64,000 nt of DNA, taken from NCBI GenBank assembly GCA_964614525.1, contig CAZTPA010000001.1:62001-126000 (forward strand), read 5' to 3'. This DNA comes from PWND01 sp964614525 (lineage in GTDB: Bacteria > Bacteroidota > Bacteroidia > Bacteroidales > UBA7960). The notes beneath the pieces are model-generated. The model saw only the letters and a list, made by a program, of their open reading frames with translations, did no database searches and was not told where the DNA came from. Made by a program: the position numbers and the translations under genes. Position 1 is the stretch's first letter. Every line of letters begins with the position of its first letter. Shown here piece after piece: positions 54,950-64,000 of this stretch.

Positions 54950-57583
54950 ATGAAAGATTTCAGATATACCTTAGCAACAATTTTGTTGCTCGCATTTTTT
55001 GTCGGAAAAGTTTCTGCCGCTACTTTTGCAGAAAATAACATTTCTTCACCTGAGAAGTTTTATGGCTTTACTCCGGGCGATGACAGAAAATTGATTTCTT
55101 ATTCAGAACTTACTGATTATCTCTTTTTGCTTGAGAAAGAATCCCCGATGGTAAAAATGCATCATGCAGGTAATTCTCCCATGGGAAAACCGATGTACAT
55201 TACATTCATTTCATCGGCTGACAATCTAAAAAATCTTGACAATCTCAAAGAAATCAACAAAGAGCTTGCACTAAATCCAAATATAGATACTGATGCCAGA
55301 AATGAAATGATTTCAGAGGGGAAAACTTTTTTATTGGCAACAATGTCAATGCATTCAACCGAAGTTGGGCCATCACAATCAGTTCCACTTATGATTTATG
55401 AGCTTATTTCATTAAGATATGATGAAATAAAAGACCATCTTGAAAATGTTGTTTTGATGATTGTTCCTTCACATAATCCTGATGGGATGGATATGATTGT
55501 TGAAAATTACAGAAAGTATTTGGGCACGCCATACGAAGGCAGTGGATTACCAAGAGTTTATCACAAATATGTAGGTCACAATAATAATCGTGATTTTTTA
55601 TCTCTCACCCAGGAAGACACACGCGTAATTGCAGATATTTATAATTTGGATTGGTATCCGCAGGTAATGATTGAAAAACATGAAATGGGAATAACAGCTC
55701 CAAGATATTTTGTGCCGCCAAGCCATGATCCAATTGCAGAGGTAATTGATGAGGGAATATGGAACTGGACGTGGGTATTTGGTTCAAATATGTCAAGGGA
55801 TATGACTGCAAGAGGACTTACCGGAATCACACAAAGTTATCTCTTTGATGATTATTGGCCGGGTTCTACTCAAACCAGTTCATGGAAAAATGTAATTAGC
55901 ATGCTTACAGAATCTGCTAGTGCAAAAACAGCAACTCCTGTTTTCGTGGAAAAAAGCGAAATTAGAGTTTGGGGTAAGGGTTTATCTGAATATAAAAAAA
56001 GTATAAACATGCCAATCCCTTGGGAGGGCGGATGGTGGAGATTAGCCGACATTGTAAGATATGAAATAGAATCTGTTTTTTCACTTGTCAAAACTGCAAG
56101 TATTTATAAAAACGATATTCTTACTTATCGAAATGACTTATGTATAAAAGAAGTCAATAAAGGTTTAACGGAAGCTCCATATTTTTACATTATCCCTCAA
56201 AAGCAGCATGACCGGGGAGAGTTATTAGTTCTTTTGAAATTATTGGAAAGACATGGAATTATACTTTACAGCATGAAAGAGGATGTTGTAGTTGACGGCA
56301 AAAAATATTATGCCGGTGATTTTGTAATTCCTCTCTCCCAGCCTTTCAGGCCATTTATAAAGGAAGTTATGGAGAAACAGGTATTTCCTGAAAGACATTA
56401 TACTCCCGGTGGTGAAATGATACAGCCATATGACATTACAAGCTGGTCATTACCCTTGCACAGAGGAATAAACAGTCATGAGATAAACAATTCTAATCGA
56501 TCATTATATGATATAATTGACAAACTTAATACTGACAAATTAATTGAGAAAACAGAAATTCCGGAATCAGGTTTTCTTGTTTTTAATGTAAATAATAATG
56601 AGAGTTTCAAATTTGCTTTCTCAGCATTATCAAATAATATTAATGTATCAAGAATCACAGAAAGCATATCTATTGATGAAAAGGAAATTCCGGCCGGTAG
56701 TTTTTATTTAGAAAAAACATCGAAAAATGCAGAACAGCTTGATGAATTAATTAGCGAATTAATGATTAGTCCTGTTTATTCGAAGCAGAAACCGGAAGCA
56801 AAAACAATTGAATTACAGCTCCCACGAATTGCATTAACTGAAACATACTTTCATGACATGGAGGCAGGCTGGACAAGATTTCTTCTTGATCAGTATAATA
56901 TTCCATACACTGTTATTAAAACCGGTGAATTTGAAGAAGTAAAACTCACAAAAGATTTTGATGTTCTTATCTTTCCCGGCACCAATAAACATACATTATT
57001 AAAAGGCCGCAGGCAAAGAAGAGAGGAAGTTTCAATTCCATTCTATCATCCTGATTATCTCAAGGGAATTGAAAAGGAGGGTTGGAAAAAAGTTTTAGAG
57101 TTCATAGAACAAGGAGGTATCGTAATTTCCTGGGAACAAGGAGTTGATTTATTCACAGAACTAATGGAGCCAGAAGATGGCCACGCATTTAAATTCCCTG
57201 TAAGTAATGTTGCTGACGGATTGTCAAAAAACGGATTTAAATGTCCGGGATCTTTATTGGAAATTAACATTAATAATGAGCATCCATTAAATTATGGTAT
57301 GCCGGAAAAATTGGGGGTGTTTCACCGCGATGCTGTAGTATTATCAACCTCTGTCCCTGTTTTTAATATGGATAGAAGAATCCTGGCAAGCTTTCCTGAA
57401 AGATCTTCCATATTAAGCGGATATGCTAAAAACACAGAGCTTTTGGAAAACAGACCGGCATCTGTTTGGATTAAAAAAGGAAAAGGACAAATTGTTTTAT
57501 CTTCCTTTAATCCGAACTTTAGAGGTTCTACTCCAAACACTTATAAGTTTTTATTTAATGCTCTCTTACAACAGGCAGAATAA
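54950..57583 (+). CDS. Exported M14 family zinc carboxypeptidase
   Basis: An 877-residue protein with a signal peptide (about 1-24, ending KVSA). The M14 domain (about 45-370) has the zinc motif HSTE in MSMHSTEVGPSQS, the NPDGMD stretch and a third ligand histidine, probably in IEKHEMG. The later half (about 400-877) includes strand-rich sequence and a segment resembling a class I glutamine-amidotransferase-like fold near residue 640-830 (VLIFPGTNKHTLLKG, GGIVISWEQG), as in large Bacteroidota M14 proteins. It should act on peptides outside the cytoplasm. The metallophosphoesterase gene begins 3 nt after its stop. Confidence 0.9.
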   Translation: MKDFRYTLATILLLAFFVGKVSAATFAENNISSPEKFYGFTPGDDRKLISYSELTDYLFLLEKESPMVKMHHAGNSPMGKPMYITFISSADNLKNLDNLKEINKELALNPNIDTDARNEMISEGKTFLLATMSMHSTEVGPSQSVPLMIYELISLRYDEIKDHLENVVLMIVPSHNPDGMDMIVENYRKYLGTPYEGSGLPRVYHKYVGHNNNRDFLSLTQEDTRVIADIYNLDWYPQVMIEKHEMGITAPRYFVPPSHDPIAEVIDEGIWNWTWVFGSNMSRDMTARGLTGITQSYLFDDYWPGSTQTSSWKNVISMLTESASAKTATPVFVEKSEIRVWGKGLSEYKKSINMPIPWEGGWWRLADIVRYEIESVFSLVKTASIYKNDILTYRNDLCIKEVNKGLTEAPYFYIIPQKQHDRGELLVLLKLLERHGIILYSMKEDVVVDGKKYYAGDFVIPLSQPFRPFIKEVMEKQVFPERHYTPGGEMIQPYDITSWSLPLHRGINSHEINNSNRSLYDIIDKLNTDKLIEKTEIPESGFLVFNVNNNESFKFAFSALSNNINVSRITESISIDEKEIPAGSFYLEKTSKNAEQLDELISELMISPVYSKQKPEAKTIELQLPRIALTETYFHDMEAGWTRFLLDQYNIPYTVIKTGEFEEVKLTKDFDVLIFPGTNKHTLLKGRRQRREEVSIPFYHPDYLKGIEKEGWKKVLEFIEQGGIVISWEQGVDLFTELMEPEDGHAFKFPVSNVADGLSKNGFKCPGSLLEININNEHPLNYGMPEKLGVFHRDAVVLSTSVPVFNMDRRILASFPERSSILSGYAKNTELLENRPASVWIKKGKGQIVLSSFNPNFRGSTPNTYKFLFNALLQQAE

Positions 57584-57586
57584 TTA

Positions 57587-58855
57587 ATGAAAAAAAGAAA
57601 ATACTTTTTATTAATTGCATTTTTAAGCATTGTCTTTATTGCAATTTTTAATGCTAAACAGCTGCCTGTTTATCGTATGAGCATCATGCTGTCTCCATTG
57701 TTATTATTGCTTGATTTTCTTATATGGAAAATTATAAGAAGAAAAAATATTTACCCTGTATTAAATTACATCTTTATAATATTGCCGGCATCTATTCTTG
57801 TTTTATTTATATTGTCATTGTCTTTTGATATTGCTCATGTAAATGTGCAATTGCTTAATATTCTGTTTGCACTATTATCTGTATTCTACATACCGAAAAT
57901 TATTTTCATAATTTTAATATTATCAAATGAATCAATAATTTTTTTGAGAAAAAAAAAGACTTCGTCAAAAAGATTTCTTTTGTTTTCATTTAGTTTTTCT
58001 GCTCTGCTTTTCTTTTTTATGGTTTATAAAACCATTTTTCCGGTAATGGATTTCAATATTACCAAACATGAAATAACTATAAACAAAGATCTACACACAC
58101 CTTTAAAAATAGTGCATATTTCTGACTTGCATCTTGGATCCTGGTTAAATATTAATAAAATTAATCAACTTACATACAAAATTAATGAGTTAAATCCTGA
58201 CCTGATTTTTGTAAGCGGCGATCTTGTGAATTTTTCCTCCGCTGAGATATCACGTTTCGACACTATCCTGAGAAAATTAAAAAGCAAACATGGTGTTTAT
58301 TCAGTATTGGGGAACCATGATTATGGAAATTACATTAAATGGAATGATTTCGAAACAAAAGAAACGAACCTGAATTCGTTGGTGGAGTTTAAAAAAGAAA
58401 CAGGCTGGCATTTGTTAATGAATGAAAGCCTAAAGATAATAAATGAAACGGATACTATCTTTATTGTTGGTGTAGAAAATTGGGGTAATAAAAAAAGGTT
58501 CCCCCAAAAAGGCGATATAGAACTTGCTTTAAAAACCGTAAACAACTCAAAACCAGTCTTTCTTTTATCTCACGATCCTTCACATTGGGAATATATTATC
58601 AGCAAGGAAAATCCTGAGATAGATATAACATTTTCAGGTCATTCTCACGCGGGGCAAATTGGTTCTGACAGATTAAATTTTGGAATAGCTAAATTGGTAA
58701 CTGAATACTGGGGCGGTTTATATGAGAATGGCAATTCCCAATTTCTCAGTGTAAACAAAGGAATTGGATTTATTGGCTTACCTTTTAGAATTGGTATAAG
58801 ACCGGAAATAACAGAAATAACTGTCAGTTCTGAGAACAAAATTGCTAATAATTAA
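57587..58855 (+). CDS. Membrane metallophosphoesterase (YkuE-like)
   Basis: A 422-residue protein with four to five N-terminal membrane helices (about 5-155) and a calcineurin-like phosphoesterase domain (about 165-410) carrying VHISDLHLGS, VSGDLVN, LGNHDYGN, LSHDP and FSGHSHAGQIG, which together supply the two-metal site. The enzyme domain probably faces the periplasm or outer leaflet. Related YkuE/LpxG-like enzymes cleave phospholipid or nucleotide phosphodiesters; the substrate here is unknown. It is translationally close to the M14 gene (3 nt). Confidence 0.9.
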   Translation: MKKRKYFLLIAFLSIVFIAIFNAKQLPVYRMSIMLSPLLLLLDFLIWKIIRRKNIYPVLNYIFIILPASILVLFILSLSFDIAHVNVQLLNILFALLSVFYIPKIIFIILILSNESIIFLRKKKTSSKRFLLFSFSFSALLFFFMVYKTIFPVMDFNITKHEITINKDLHTPLKIVHISDLHLGSWLNINKINQLTYKINELNPDLIFVSGDLVNFSSAEISRFDTILRKLKSKHGVYSVLGNHDYGNYIKWNDFETKETNLNSLVEFKKETGWHLLMNESLKIINETDTIFIVGVENWGNKKRFPQKGDIELALKTVNNSKPVFLLSHDPSHWEYIISKENPEIDITFSGHSHAGQIGSDRLNFGIAKLVTEYWGGLYENGNSQFLSVNKGIGFIGLPFRIGIRPEITEITVSSENKIANN

Positions 58856-59050
58856 TTAATTCTTGTCGCCGGCTCCTTATTTTGAAAAGTATTTCTTTCT
58901 CAACACAAGCGTTCTGTTTTCATACTTCTGCTATCAAAACCAAAATAGAGCTATAAGCCAATACCGGCTAATAAAATAAGTATTACACCTAGAAGCCGGA
59001 ATAAATAAATGCTTATTTTCGATGATTATTTACACTAAAAAGAATAGAAT

Positions 59051-62000
59051 ATGAAGAATACCAAACTATTTATGCCAATCTGTTTCCTTTTCATTAGTTT
59101 ATTACTTAGCGCCAATGCATTAGGCCAGGGAAATGAGACATTTGATAATTTTGCAGAAACCGGATCAGCTTATGCTGATGGGACTTTTCTCGGGCAAGAT
59201 GGCTCAACATGGACATATGAGCAATGCCGGGGAGATGCAAGTATTAACGGCAAATCGATTATGCTTGGAAGAAACAGAACACCGCAGGCAAATTTCTATT
59301 CAGGAACAATTACAGGAGGAGTTGGTTCAATTTCTTTTAATTATATGCAGGCATTTAGTACAAATGTAAATCTAAATATACTCATAAACGATGTCGTTGT
59401 TGGCAATGTTACCACTTCCGGAGAACAAAATGTTGTTAAAAATTCAGGTGACTTTGTTGTAAATGTAGCCGGAGACGTTGTTATTAAGTTCATAAATGTA
59501 AATAATGGGGACGGCCAGGTAGTAATAGATGATGTTGTTTGGACATCTTATTCAACCGGTGGAAATAATCCTCCTTCAATATCAAACATCACACAATTCC
59601 CGACAGAAAATATTTCTTCAACCTCTACAGTGTCTGTTTCTGCTGATGTTATAGATTCAGATGGCAGTGTTCAGGGAGTTGAACTAAGATGGGGTACTGC
59701 CTCCGATGCTCTCACAAATATAATAAACATGCCATTATCATCAGGAGATACATACTCAAGCTCATCAGATATTCCTGCTCAAGCAAATGAAACCACAGTG
59801 TATTATCAGATTTTTGCTGAAGATAATGAAGGTGGCACAACATTAAGTCCTATTAATAATTATTTTGTAAATGATCCTGCAATAGGAAGTATTCCATATT
59901 ATGAACCTTTCGACCTTGATTTGGGAGATTGCTATGTTTACAGCGTTTTGGGTGATACTAAAGTTTGGAATTATAATGGAGCAGGTACGGCCCAAATTAA
60001 TGGATATAATTCAGGTGAAACTGAAGAAGACTGGTTAATATTACCGGGTTTTACTCTAAATAATAATAATCTCACACTTTCTTTCGAAACATGGTATAAT
60101 TATGGAAATGATGATGCTTCAAATTATCTTAAACTATATTATTCTACAGATTATGCCGGAATCGGAGATCCAAGCACTGCGACTTGGAATGAAATTACTT
60201 ATACACAACCAACAGCTGCTTCTACATGGGAAGCATCCGGAGCATTGGATCTTTCTGCAATAGCAGGTGATCCTGTTTGGTTTGGATTTAAGTATAATTA
60301 TCAAGCAGGAAATTATCGCTGGTGGCAAATAGATAATATTCGCATACAGGACAATTTTGCCCCTGGCATAAGTAATATTGTTCAATCCCCTGCTGACGGA
60401 GTAATTTCAACATCAACAGTGTCAGTTTCTGCTGATGTAACAGATGACGGAGCTGTTTCTTTAGTTGAATTAAGATGGGGAACTGCTGCTGATGCTCTAA
60501 GCAACACTATAGGCATGGCTCTTTCATCAGGTACGACTTATACAACATCATCTGATATACCGGCACAAGCCAATGAAACCACTGTTTATTATCAAATATT
60601 TGCTGAAGACGATGAAGCATCAACTTCATTAAGCACTATTCAAAGTTATCTTGTTAAAGACCCTGTAACCACCACTATTCCTTATTATGAACCCTTTGAT
60701 GTTGACTTGGGCGATTGTTATGCTAACAGTGTTTCAGGTGATACTAAAGTTTGGAATCATAATGCAACAGGAACGGCTCAAATGAACGGCCATAATTCGG
60801 GAGAGCTTGAAACCGATTGGCTTATTTTGCCCGGAGTTACATTAAATAATGATGATTACATTTTGTCTTTTATTTCCTATTATGACTTTGGCATTGATGA
60901 TACTGATAATTATCTCAATCTTTATTATTCTACAGACTATTTTGGAGTCGGAAATCCTGAAGACGCAACATGGAACGAACTTCTATTTAATAAACCATCA
61001 GGTGCTCAACAATGGACAGCATCAGGAAATATTGATCTTTCAGGTTTGGCAGGCAATCCTGTTTGGTTTGGATTTAAATACAATTATCATCCGGGTAATT
61101 ATCGTCATTGGCAAATAGATAACCTTGAAATTAAAACGCCACCGGCTCCGGGAGATGGAGTTATAACTGTTTCTGATGTCTCTTTATTTGATTTTAAAGA
61201 TTCTTATGTAAATTACATGTCAGATGCACAGTTTTATTATGTTTCTGCAACAGACTTAACAGCTGATTTAACAGTTACTGCACCAACAAATTTTTTGGTT
61301 TCACTTGATTGCAACAGCAACTTCAACACTTCATTAACTATCTCTCCAATAGGAGGTACAATAAGTGACACAAGGGTTTATGTCAGGTTTAAACCGGGTT
61401 CGCAAGGCACATTTAATGCAAATGTCACAAATGAATCAACCGGCGCCAATATTGAAACAGTTAATGTTAGTGGTACAGGAATAGCAAACCAAATCCCCGC
61501 AGGATATTATAATACAGCTACTGGTATAGAAGGCGTTCTAATGGATCAACTACATCAGATTATCAAGAATCATACTAAAGTATCTTATGCTTCATTATGG
61601 AATCATTTTGCTAATACCGATGAAAAATTTAATGGTAAGGTTTGGGACATATACTCTGATCTCAGATGTGAAGAATCACCATATGAGTACATCTTTATCG
61701 ATGATCAGGATTCAGGTACAGGCGGAGGACAGGAAGGTGATGCATATAATCGTGAACACTCATGGCCAAACAGCTGGTGGGGCGGAAGCACCTCAGATAC
61801 TATGTACACCGACATTTATCATATGTATCCGGCTGATAAGCACGTGAACGGACAAAGAGGCAGTTATATCTTCGGGCAAACAAACAGTCCCAGCTGGACA
61901 TCTCTTGCCGGCCATAAATTAGGGAACAACTCCTATGGGGGAGTATATACAGGTACAGTTTTTGAACCAACCGACGAATATAAAGGCGACTTTGCCAGAA

Positions 62001-63037
62001 CCTACTTTTATATGGTTACAAGATATAAAAGCCGTTTGGCAAGTTGGTCAACGATTAGTAATGCAGATATTATTCTTGATGGTTCTCAATATCCGGCTTT
62101 TGAAACATGGGTATCGGACATGCTGCTGGAGTGGCATAATAATGATCCGGTTAGTCAAAAAGAGATTAATAGAAACAATGCTGCATATGCTATACAGGGA
62201 AATAGAAATCCATTTATTGATAATCCGCAATTTGTTAATGATATATGGGGTACTCCGGCCGAACCTACAATCGTAAACTCTATAGCCGAACTCAGACAAC
62301 AGAATGCAGATGCTGTGACTGTTTATGATTTGACAAGCGAAGTATTTCTGACATTCCAACAAACATACAGAAATAAAAAATATATTCAGGACCCTGACGG
62401 ACAAGCGGCTATTGAGATAGATGACGCAAATGGCATTATTACAAGCACATATAACAGGTACGATGGTATAACCGGAATTAAAGGGACATTAACTTCCTAT
62501 AATAATTTATTGCAATTTATTCCTGTTGAGGATTCTGGAACAGCTTCTTCTACCGGAAATATTGTAGATCCTGAAATAAAGACATTAACTGAATTAAGTA
62601 GTAATGATCAGGCTAAACTTATAAAGGTTGAGAATGTATCATTTGCTAATACCGGAACATTTGCTAATGGCACTGATTATAATATAAGTGATTCAAGTGG
62701 TTCGCTTGTATTCAAAACAAATTTCTATAATGTAGATTATATAAACACAGCAATACCTGAAGCAGAAAAACATATAACTGCCATTGTTTATCAAAATCTT
62801 GATGTAATACAAATAACTGCGAGAGAACTGGCTGATTTTGAAGATGTAGCTTTAATGGGTGATGTTAATGGTGATGGCTTTATAAATATTTTAGATGTTG
62901 TTTGGATGGTAAGCCATATTAACGGGGATTCTCCTGTCGGATTTATTTTAGAAGTAGCGGATATTAATGAAGACAACAATATTGACGTATCCGATCTGAC
63001 GATGCTTATAGATATGATACTTGCAGGAGCTCAGTAA
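59051..63037 (+). CDS. Secreted endonuclease I-type nuclease with duplicated adhesin-like module and dockerin-like tail
   Basis: A 1328-residue exported protein. Seen in order: signal peptide (about 1-25, ending NALG); a strand-rich domain (28-168); two similar modules of about 260 residues (171-435 and 437-697), each an Ig/Fn3-like part (VSVSADV...ELRWGTA...ETTVYYQIFAED) plus a jelly-roll adhesin-like part (IPYYEPFD...DWLILPG...PVWFGFKYNY); another Ig-like domain (about 700-812); the endonuclease I domain (about 815-1067) with NREHSWPNSWWGG, MYPADKHVNGQRGS and NRNPFIDNPQ; an OB-fold-like part (1070-1265); and two calcium loops at 1270-1325 (GDVNGDGFINILD and ADINEDNNIDVSD) like a type I dockerin. 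It probably degrades extracellular DNA. It has no obvious type IX sorting domain. Confidence 0.9.
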   Translation: MKNTKLFMPICFLFISLLLSANALGQGNETFDNFAETGSAYADGTFLGQDGSTWTYEQCRGDASINGKSIMLGRNRTPQANFYSGTITGGVGSISFNYMQAFSTNVNLNILINDVVVGNVTTSGEQNVVKNSGDFVVNVAGDVVIKFINVNNGDGQVVIDDVVWTSYSTGGNNPPSISNITQFPTENISSTSTVSVSADVIDSDGSVQGVELRWGTASDALTNIINMPLSSGDTYSSSSDIPAQANETTVYYQIFAEDNEGGTTLSPINNYFVNDPAIGSIPYYEPFDLDLGDCYVYSVLGDTKVWNYNGAGTAQINGYNSGETEEDWLILPGFTLNNNNLTLSFETWYNYGNDDASNYLKLYYSTDYAGIGDPSTATWNEITYTQPTAASTWEASGALDLSAIAGDPVWFGFKYNYQAGNYRWWQIDNIRIQDNFAPGISNIVQSPADGVISTSTVSVSADVTDDGAVSLVELRWGTAADALSNTIGMALSSGTTYTTSSDIPAQANETTVYYQIFAEDDEASTSLSTIQSYLVKDPVTTTIPYYEPFDVDLGDCYANSVSGDTKVWNHNATGTAQMNGHNSGELETDWLILPGVTLNNDDYILSFISYYDFGIDDTDNYLNLYYSTDYFGVGNPEDATWNELLFNKPSGAQQWTASGNIDLSGLAGNPVWFGFKYNYHPGNYRHWQIDNLEIKTPPAPGDGVITVSDVSLFDFKDSYVNYMSDAQFYYVSATDLTADLTVTAPTNFLVSLDCNSNFNTSLTISPIGGTISDTRVYVRFKPGSQGTFNANVTNESTGANIETVNVSGTGIANQIPAGYYNTATGIEGVLMDQLHQIIKNHTKVSYASLWNHFANTDEKFNGKVWDIYSDLRCEESPYEYIFIDDQDSGTGGGQEGDAYNREHSWPNSWWGGSTSDTMYTDIYHMYPADKHVNGQRGSYIFGQTNSPSWTSLAGHKLGNNSYGGVYTGTVFEPTDEYKGDFARTYFYMVTRYKSRLASWSTISNADIILDGSQYPAFETWVSDMLLEWHNNDPVSQKEINRNNAAYAIQGNRNPFIDNPQFVNDIWGTPAEPTIVNSIAELRQQNADAVTVYDLTSEVFLTFQQTYRNKKYIQDPDGQAAIEIDDANGIITSTYNRYDGITGIKGTLTSYNNLLQFIPVEDSGTASSTGNIVDPEIKTLTELSSNDQAKLIKVENVSFANTGTFANGTDYNISDSSGSLVFKTNFYNVDYINTAIPEAEKHITAIVYQNLDVIQITARELADFEDVALMGDVNGDGFINILDVVWMVSHINGDSPVGFILEVADINEDNNIDVSDLTMLIDMILAGAQ
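59561..61140 (+). repeat. In-frame tandem duplication within the nuclease gene
   Basis: Two direct copies, about 59561-60357 and 60358-61140, encode parallel modules. Identical stretches include DIPAQANETTVYYQIFAED, GDTKVWN and PVWFGFKYNY. Divergence elsewhere shows the duplication is not recent, or that selection keeps the identical parts. Confidence 0.85.
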
Positions 63038-63041
63038 AAAA

Positions 63042-64000
63042 CTACTGTTTTTCAGCAGTTTCGGTATATATTGAAATAATTTTGTCTGTAATGAAATCCA
63101 AAGAGAATTCTTTGTGGATCATTACAGACAATTTTTTTGCCTCAGAATAAAATTCCTCCTGATTTTTAAAAAATGCATCTAATGTATTTATTATTAAAGA
63201 TTTATCCGGTTTCGGTGATTTTACATCAATAAAGTTTGTGCTTTTTACTTTTTGATAATTTTCAAAAGACAAAAGGCCTCCAAATCTTTTACTATTTGCC
63301 AGTAAAACCGGCACACCTATAGAAGCTGCTTCGAGAGCAACTCTCCCAACACCCATTATAACAGCAGATTTCAAATACTCTTTCTCAACAATTTCCTCAT
63401 ATCCAACAAGTTTGCAATAATCTTTTTTATATGAATAGTTAAGTATTTGGATTATTTGTCTTAATTCACTAATATTTTTACCATCTCCAACAACATTAAA
63501 CTCAAGATCCGGATACTCTTTAATTAATACCGGCAAAACATTATCTATCATGTATTTTAAAAATCGAATATGAGATTTATTAATCTTACTAACATAGCTA
63601 ATTCTATACGGATTGGGTTTGTATTCAGTCTTTATAGTATTTACTCCATTAGGAATAAATACACTCTTATGTTTAAGTCCATATTTTTTATTAGATACTT
63701 CATAAACAAATGTGCTTACAAAAATGATTTTACTTAATAACCTTCTGGAAATATTATGTCTTAAATCATATTTTGCTCGTCCATGAACTGTTGCAATTAC
63801 TTTTTTGCCAGAAAGAAATCCGCATATAGAGGCCAACAGAATTGCTAAGCGCTGATGTGCGTGTATAACATCAATCTTTTTATTTTTTATGATAAAAAAT
63901 AATTTAATTATATGTATTGGAAGCAGCAAGTCTTTTAGCGTAATCTCTATATATTCAATCTTTGGATGTAGTTTACCTGCCTGTCTGCCTCTTCTTCCAA
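63042..64000 (-). CDS. Glycosyltransferase family 4-type, 5' end beyond the window
   Basis: The C-terminal 319 residues of a GT-B glycosyltransferase. The frame is open to the right window edge, and the residues read there (GRRGRQAGKLHPKIEYIEI) look like the normal N-terminal region, so the TTG at 63929 is not the start. Visible motifs: VIHAHQRLA, VIATVHGRAKYD, FIPNGVNT at the domain linker, and a C-terminal donor-binding region with FNVVGDG, VIMGVGRVALEAASIGVPVLLAN, where the conserved ExxxxG pattern is present. These enzymes transfer sugars from nucleotide donors to glycans or lipids. It converges with the nuclease gene, 4 nt apart. Confidence 0.88.
   Translation of the reverse strand, partial: GRRGRQAGKLHPKIEYIEITLKDLLLPIHIIKLFFIIKNKKIDVIHAHQRLAILLASICGFLSGKKVIATVHGRAKYDLRHNISRRLLSKIIFVSTFVYEVSNKKYGLKHKSVFIPNGVNTIKTEYKPNPYRISYVSKINKSHIRFLKYMIDNVLPVLIKEYPDLEFNVVGDGKNISELRQIIQILNYSYKKDYCKLVGYEEIVEKEYLKSAVIMGVGRVALEAASIGVPVLLANSKRFGGLLSFENYQKVKSTNFIDVKSPKPDKSLIINTLDAFFKNQEEFYSEAKKLSVMIHKEFSLDFITDKIISIYTETAEKQ

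Noticed and set aside
63929..63929. TTG start of the glycosyltransferase
   Set aside because: The reading frame continues to the window edge with sequence typical of the N-terminal GT-B domain, so the gene is simply cut.
1..64000. tRNA, rRNA, CRISPR array, insertion sequence or prophage
   Set aside because: No T-loop-like motifs, regularly spaced repeats, transposase or phage genes were seen in any gap or frame.

Overview
The window looks like chromosomal DNA of a Bacteroidota bacterium, most likely a Marinilabiliales/Bacteroidales- or Cytophagales-type environmental lineage (order uncertain). The evidence is AT-rich sequence, almost no Shine-Dalgarno sequences, several TTG-N18-20-TAnnTTTG promoters, a short Bacteroidota-type primary sigma factor, a DUF5606 protein, PAS/GAF-rich hybrid kinases and a dockerin-tailed secreted nuclease. 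No transposase, phage, CRISPR, rRNA or tRNA gene was seen.

Region 1 (1-24.7 kb) is a dense signalling island. It mixes three adaptation enzymes of chemotaxis (CheR, CheD, CheB) with four large hybrid histidine kinases, one small kinase-like protein without its phospho-accepting histidine, two stand-alone receivers, a stand-alone HPt protein, a membrane PAS/GAF sensor with no output domain and an unrecognised helical protein. CheA, CheW and methyl-accepting receptors are not in the window. Several phosphotransfer residues have been replaced (Asn for His in the small kinase; Asn for Asp and Met for His in the 1057-residue kinase), while the neighbouring HPt gene keeps its histidine. This suggests a phosphorelay in which fused modules have decayed and separate proteins do the transfer. 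An AT-rich intergenic stretch at 15.75-16.37 kb carries a GC-rich nested inverted repeat.

Region 2 (24.7-32.9 kb) is housekeeping: 3-methyladenine DNA glycosylase, an RlmI-like rRNA methyltransferase, a MATE exporter, a leucine-rich-repeat protein, then thrS-infC-rpmI-rplT ending in a clear terminator. infC appears to start at an ATA codon behind a strong Shine-Dalgarno sequence that no other gene examined here has.

Region 3 (32.9-36.7 kb, minus strand) pairs a membrane coiled-coil protein with a cyanophycin-synthetase-like ATP-grasp protein whose Mur-ligase half is shortened and lacks its P-loop.

Region 4 (36.9-58.9 kb) holds a lipoprotein, purB, an MsbA-like ABC exporter, a DUF5606 protein, pyrD, an aspartyl protease with a PDZ domain, a 5'-nucleotidase, the primary sigma factor, an HtrA/Do protease, dapF, a GNAT acetyltransferase, mltG, a phosphohexomutase, a DUF2279-like protein, an M14 carboxypeptidase and a membrane metallophosphoesterase. 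Region 5 (59.0-64.0 kb) encodes a 1328-residue secreted endonuclease I-type protein with a duplicated adhesin-like module and a dockerin-like tail, then a minus-strand glycosyltransferase cut by the window end.
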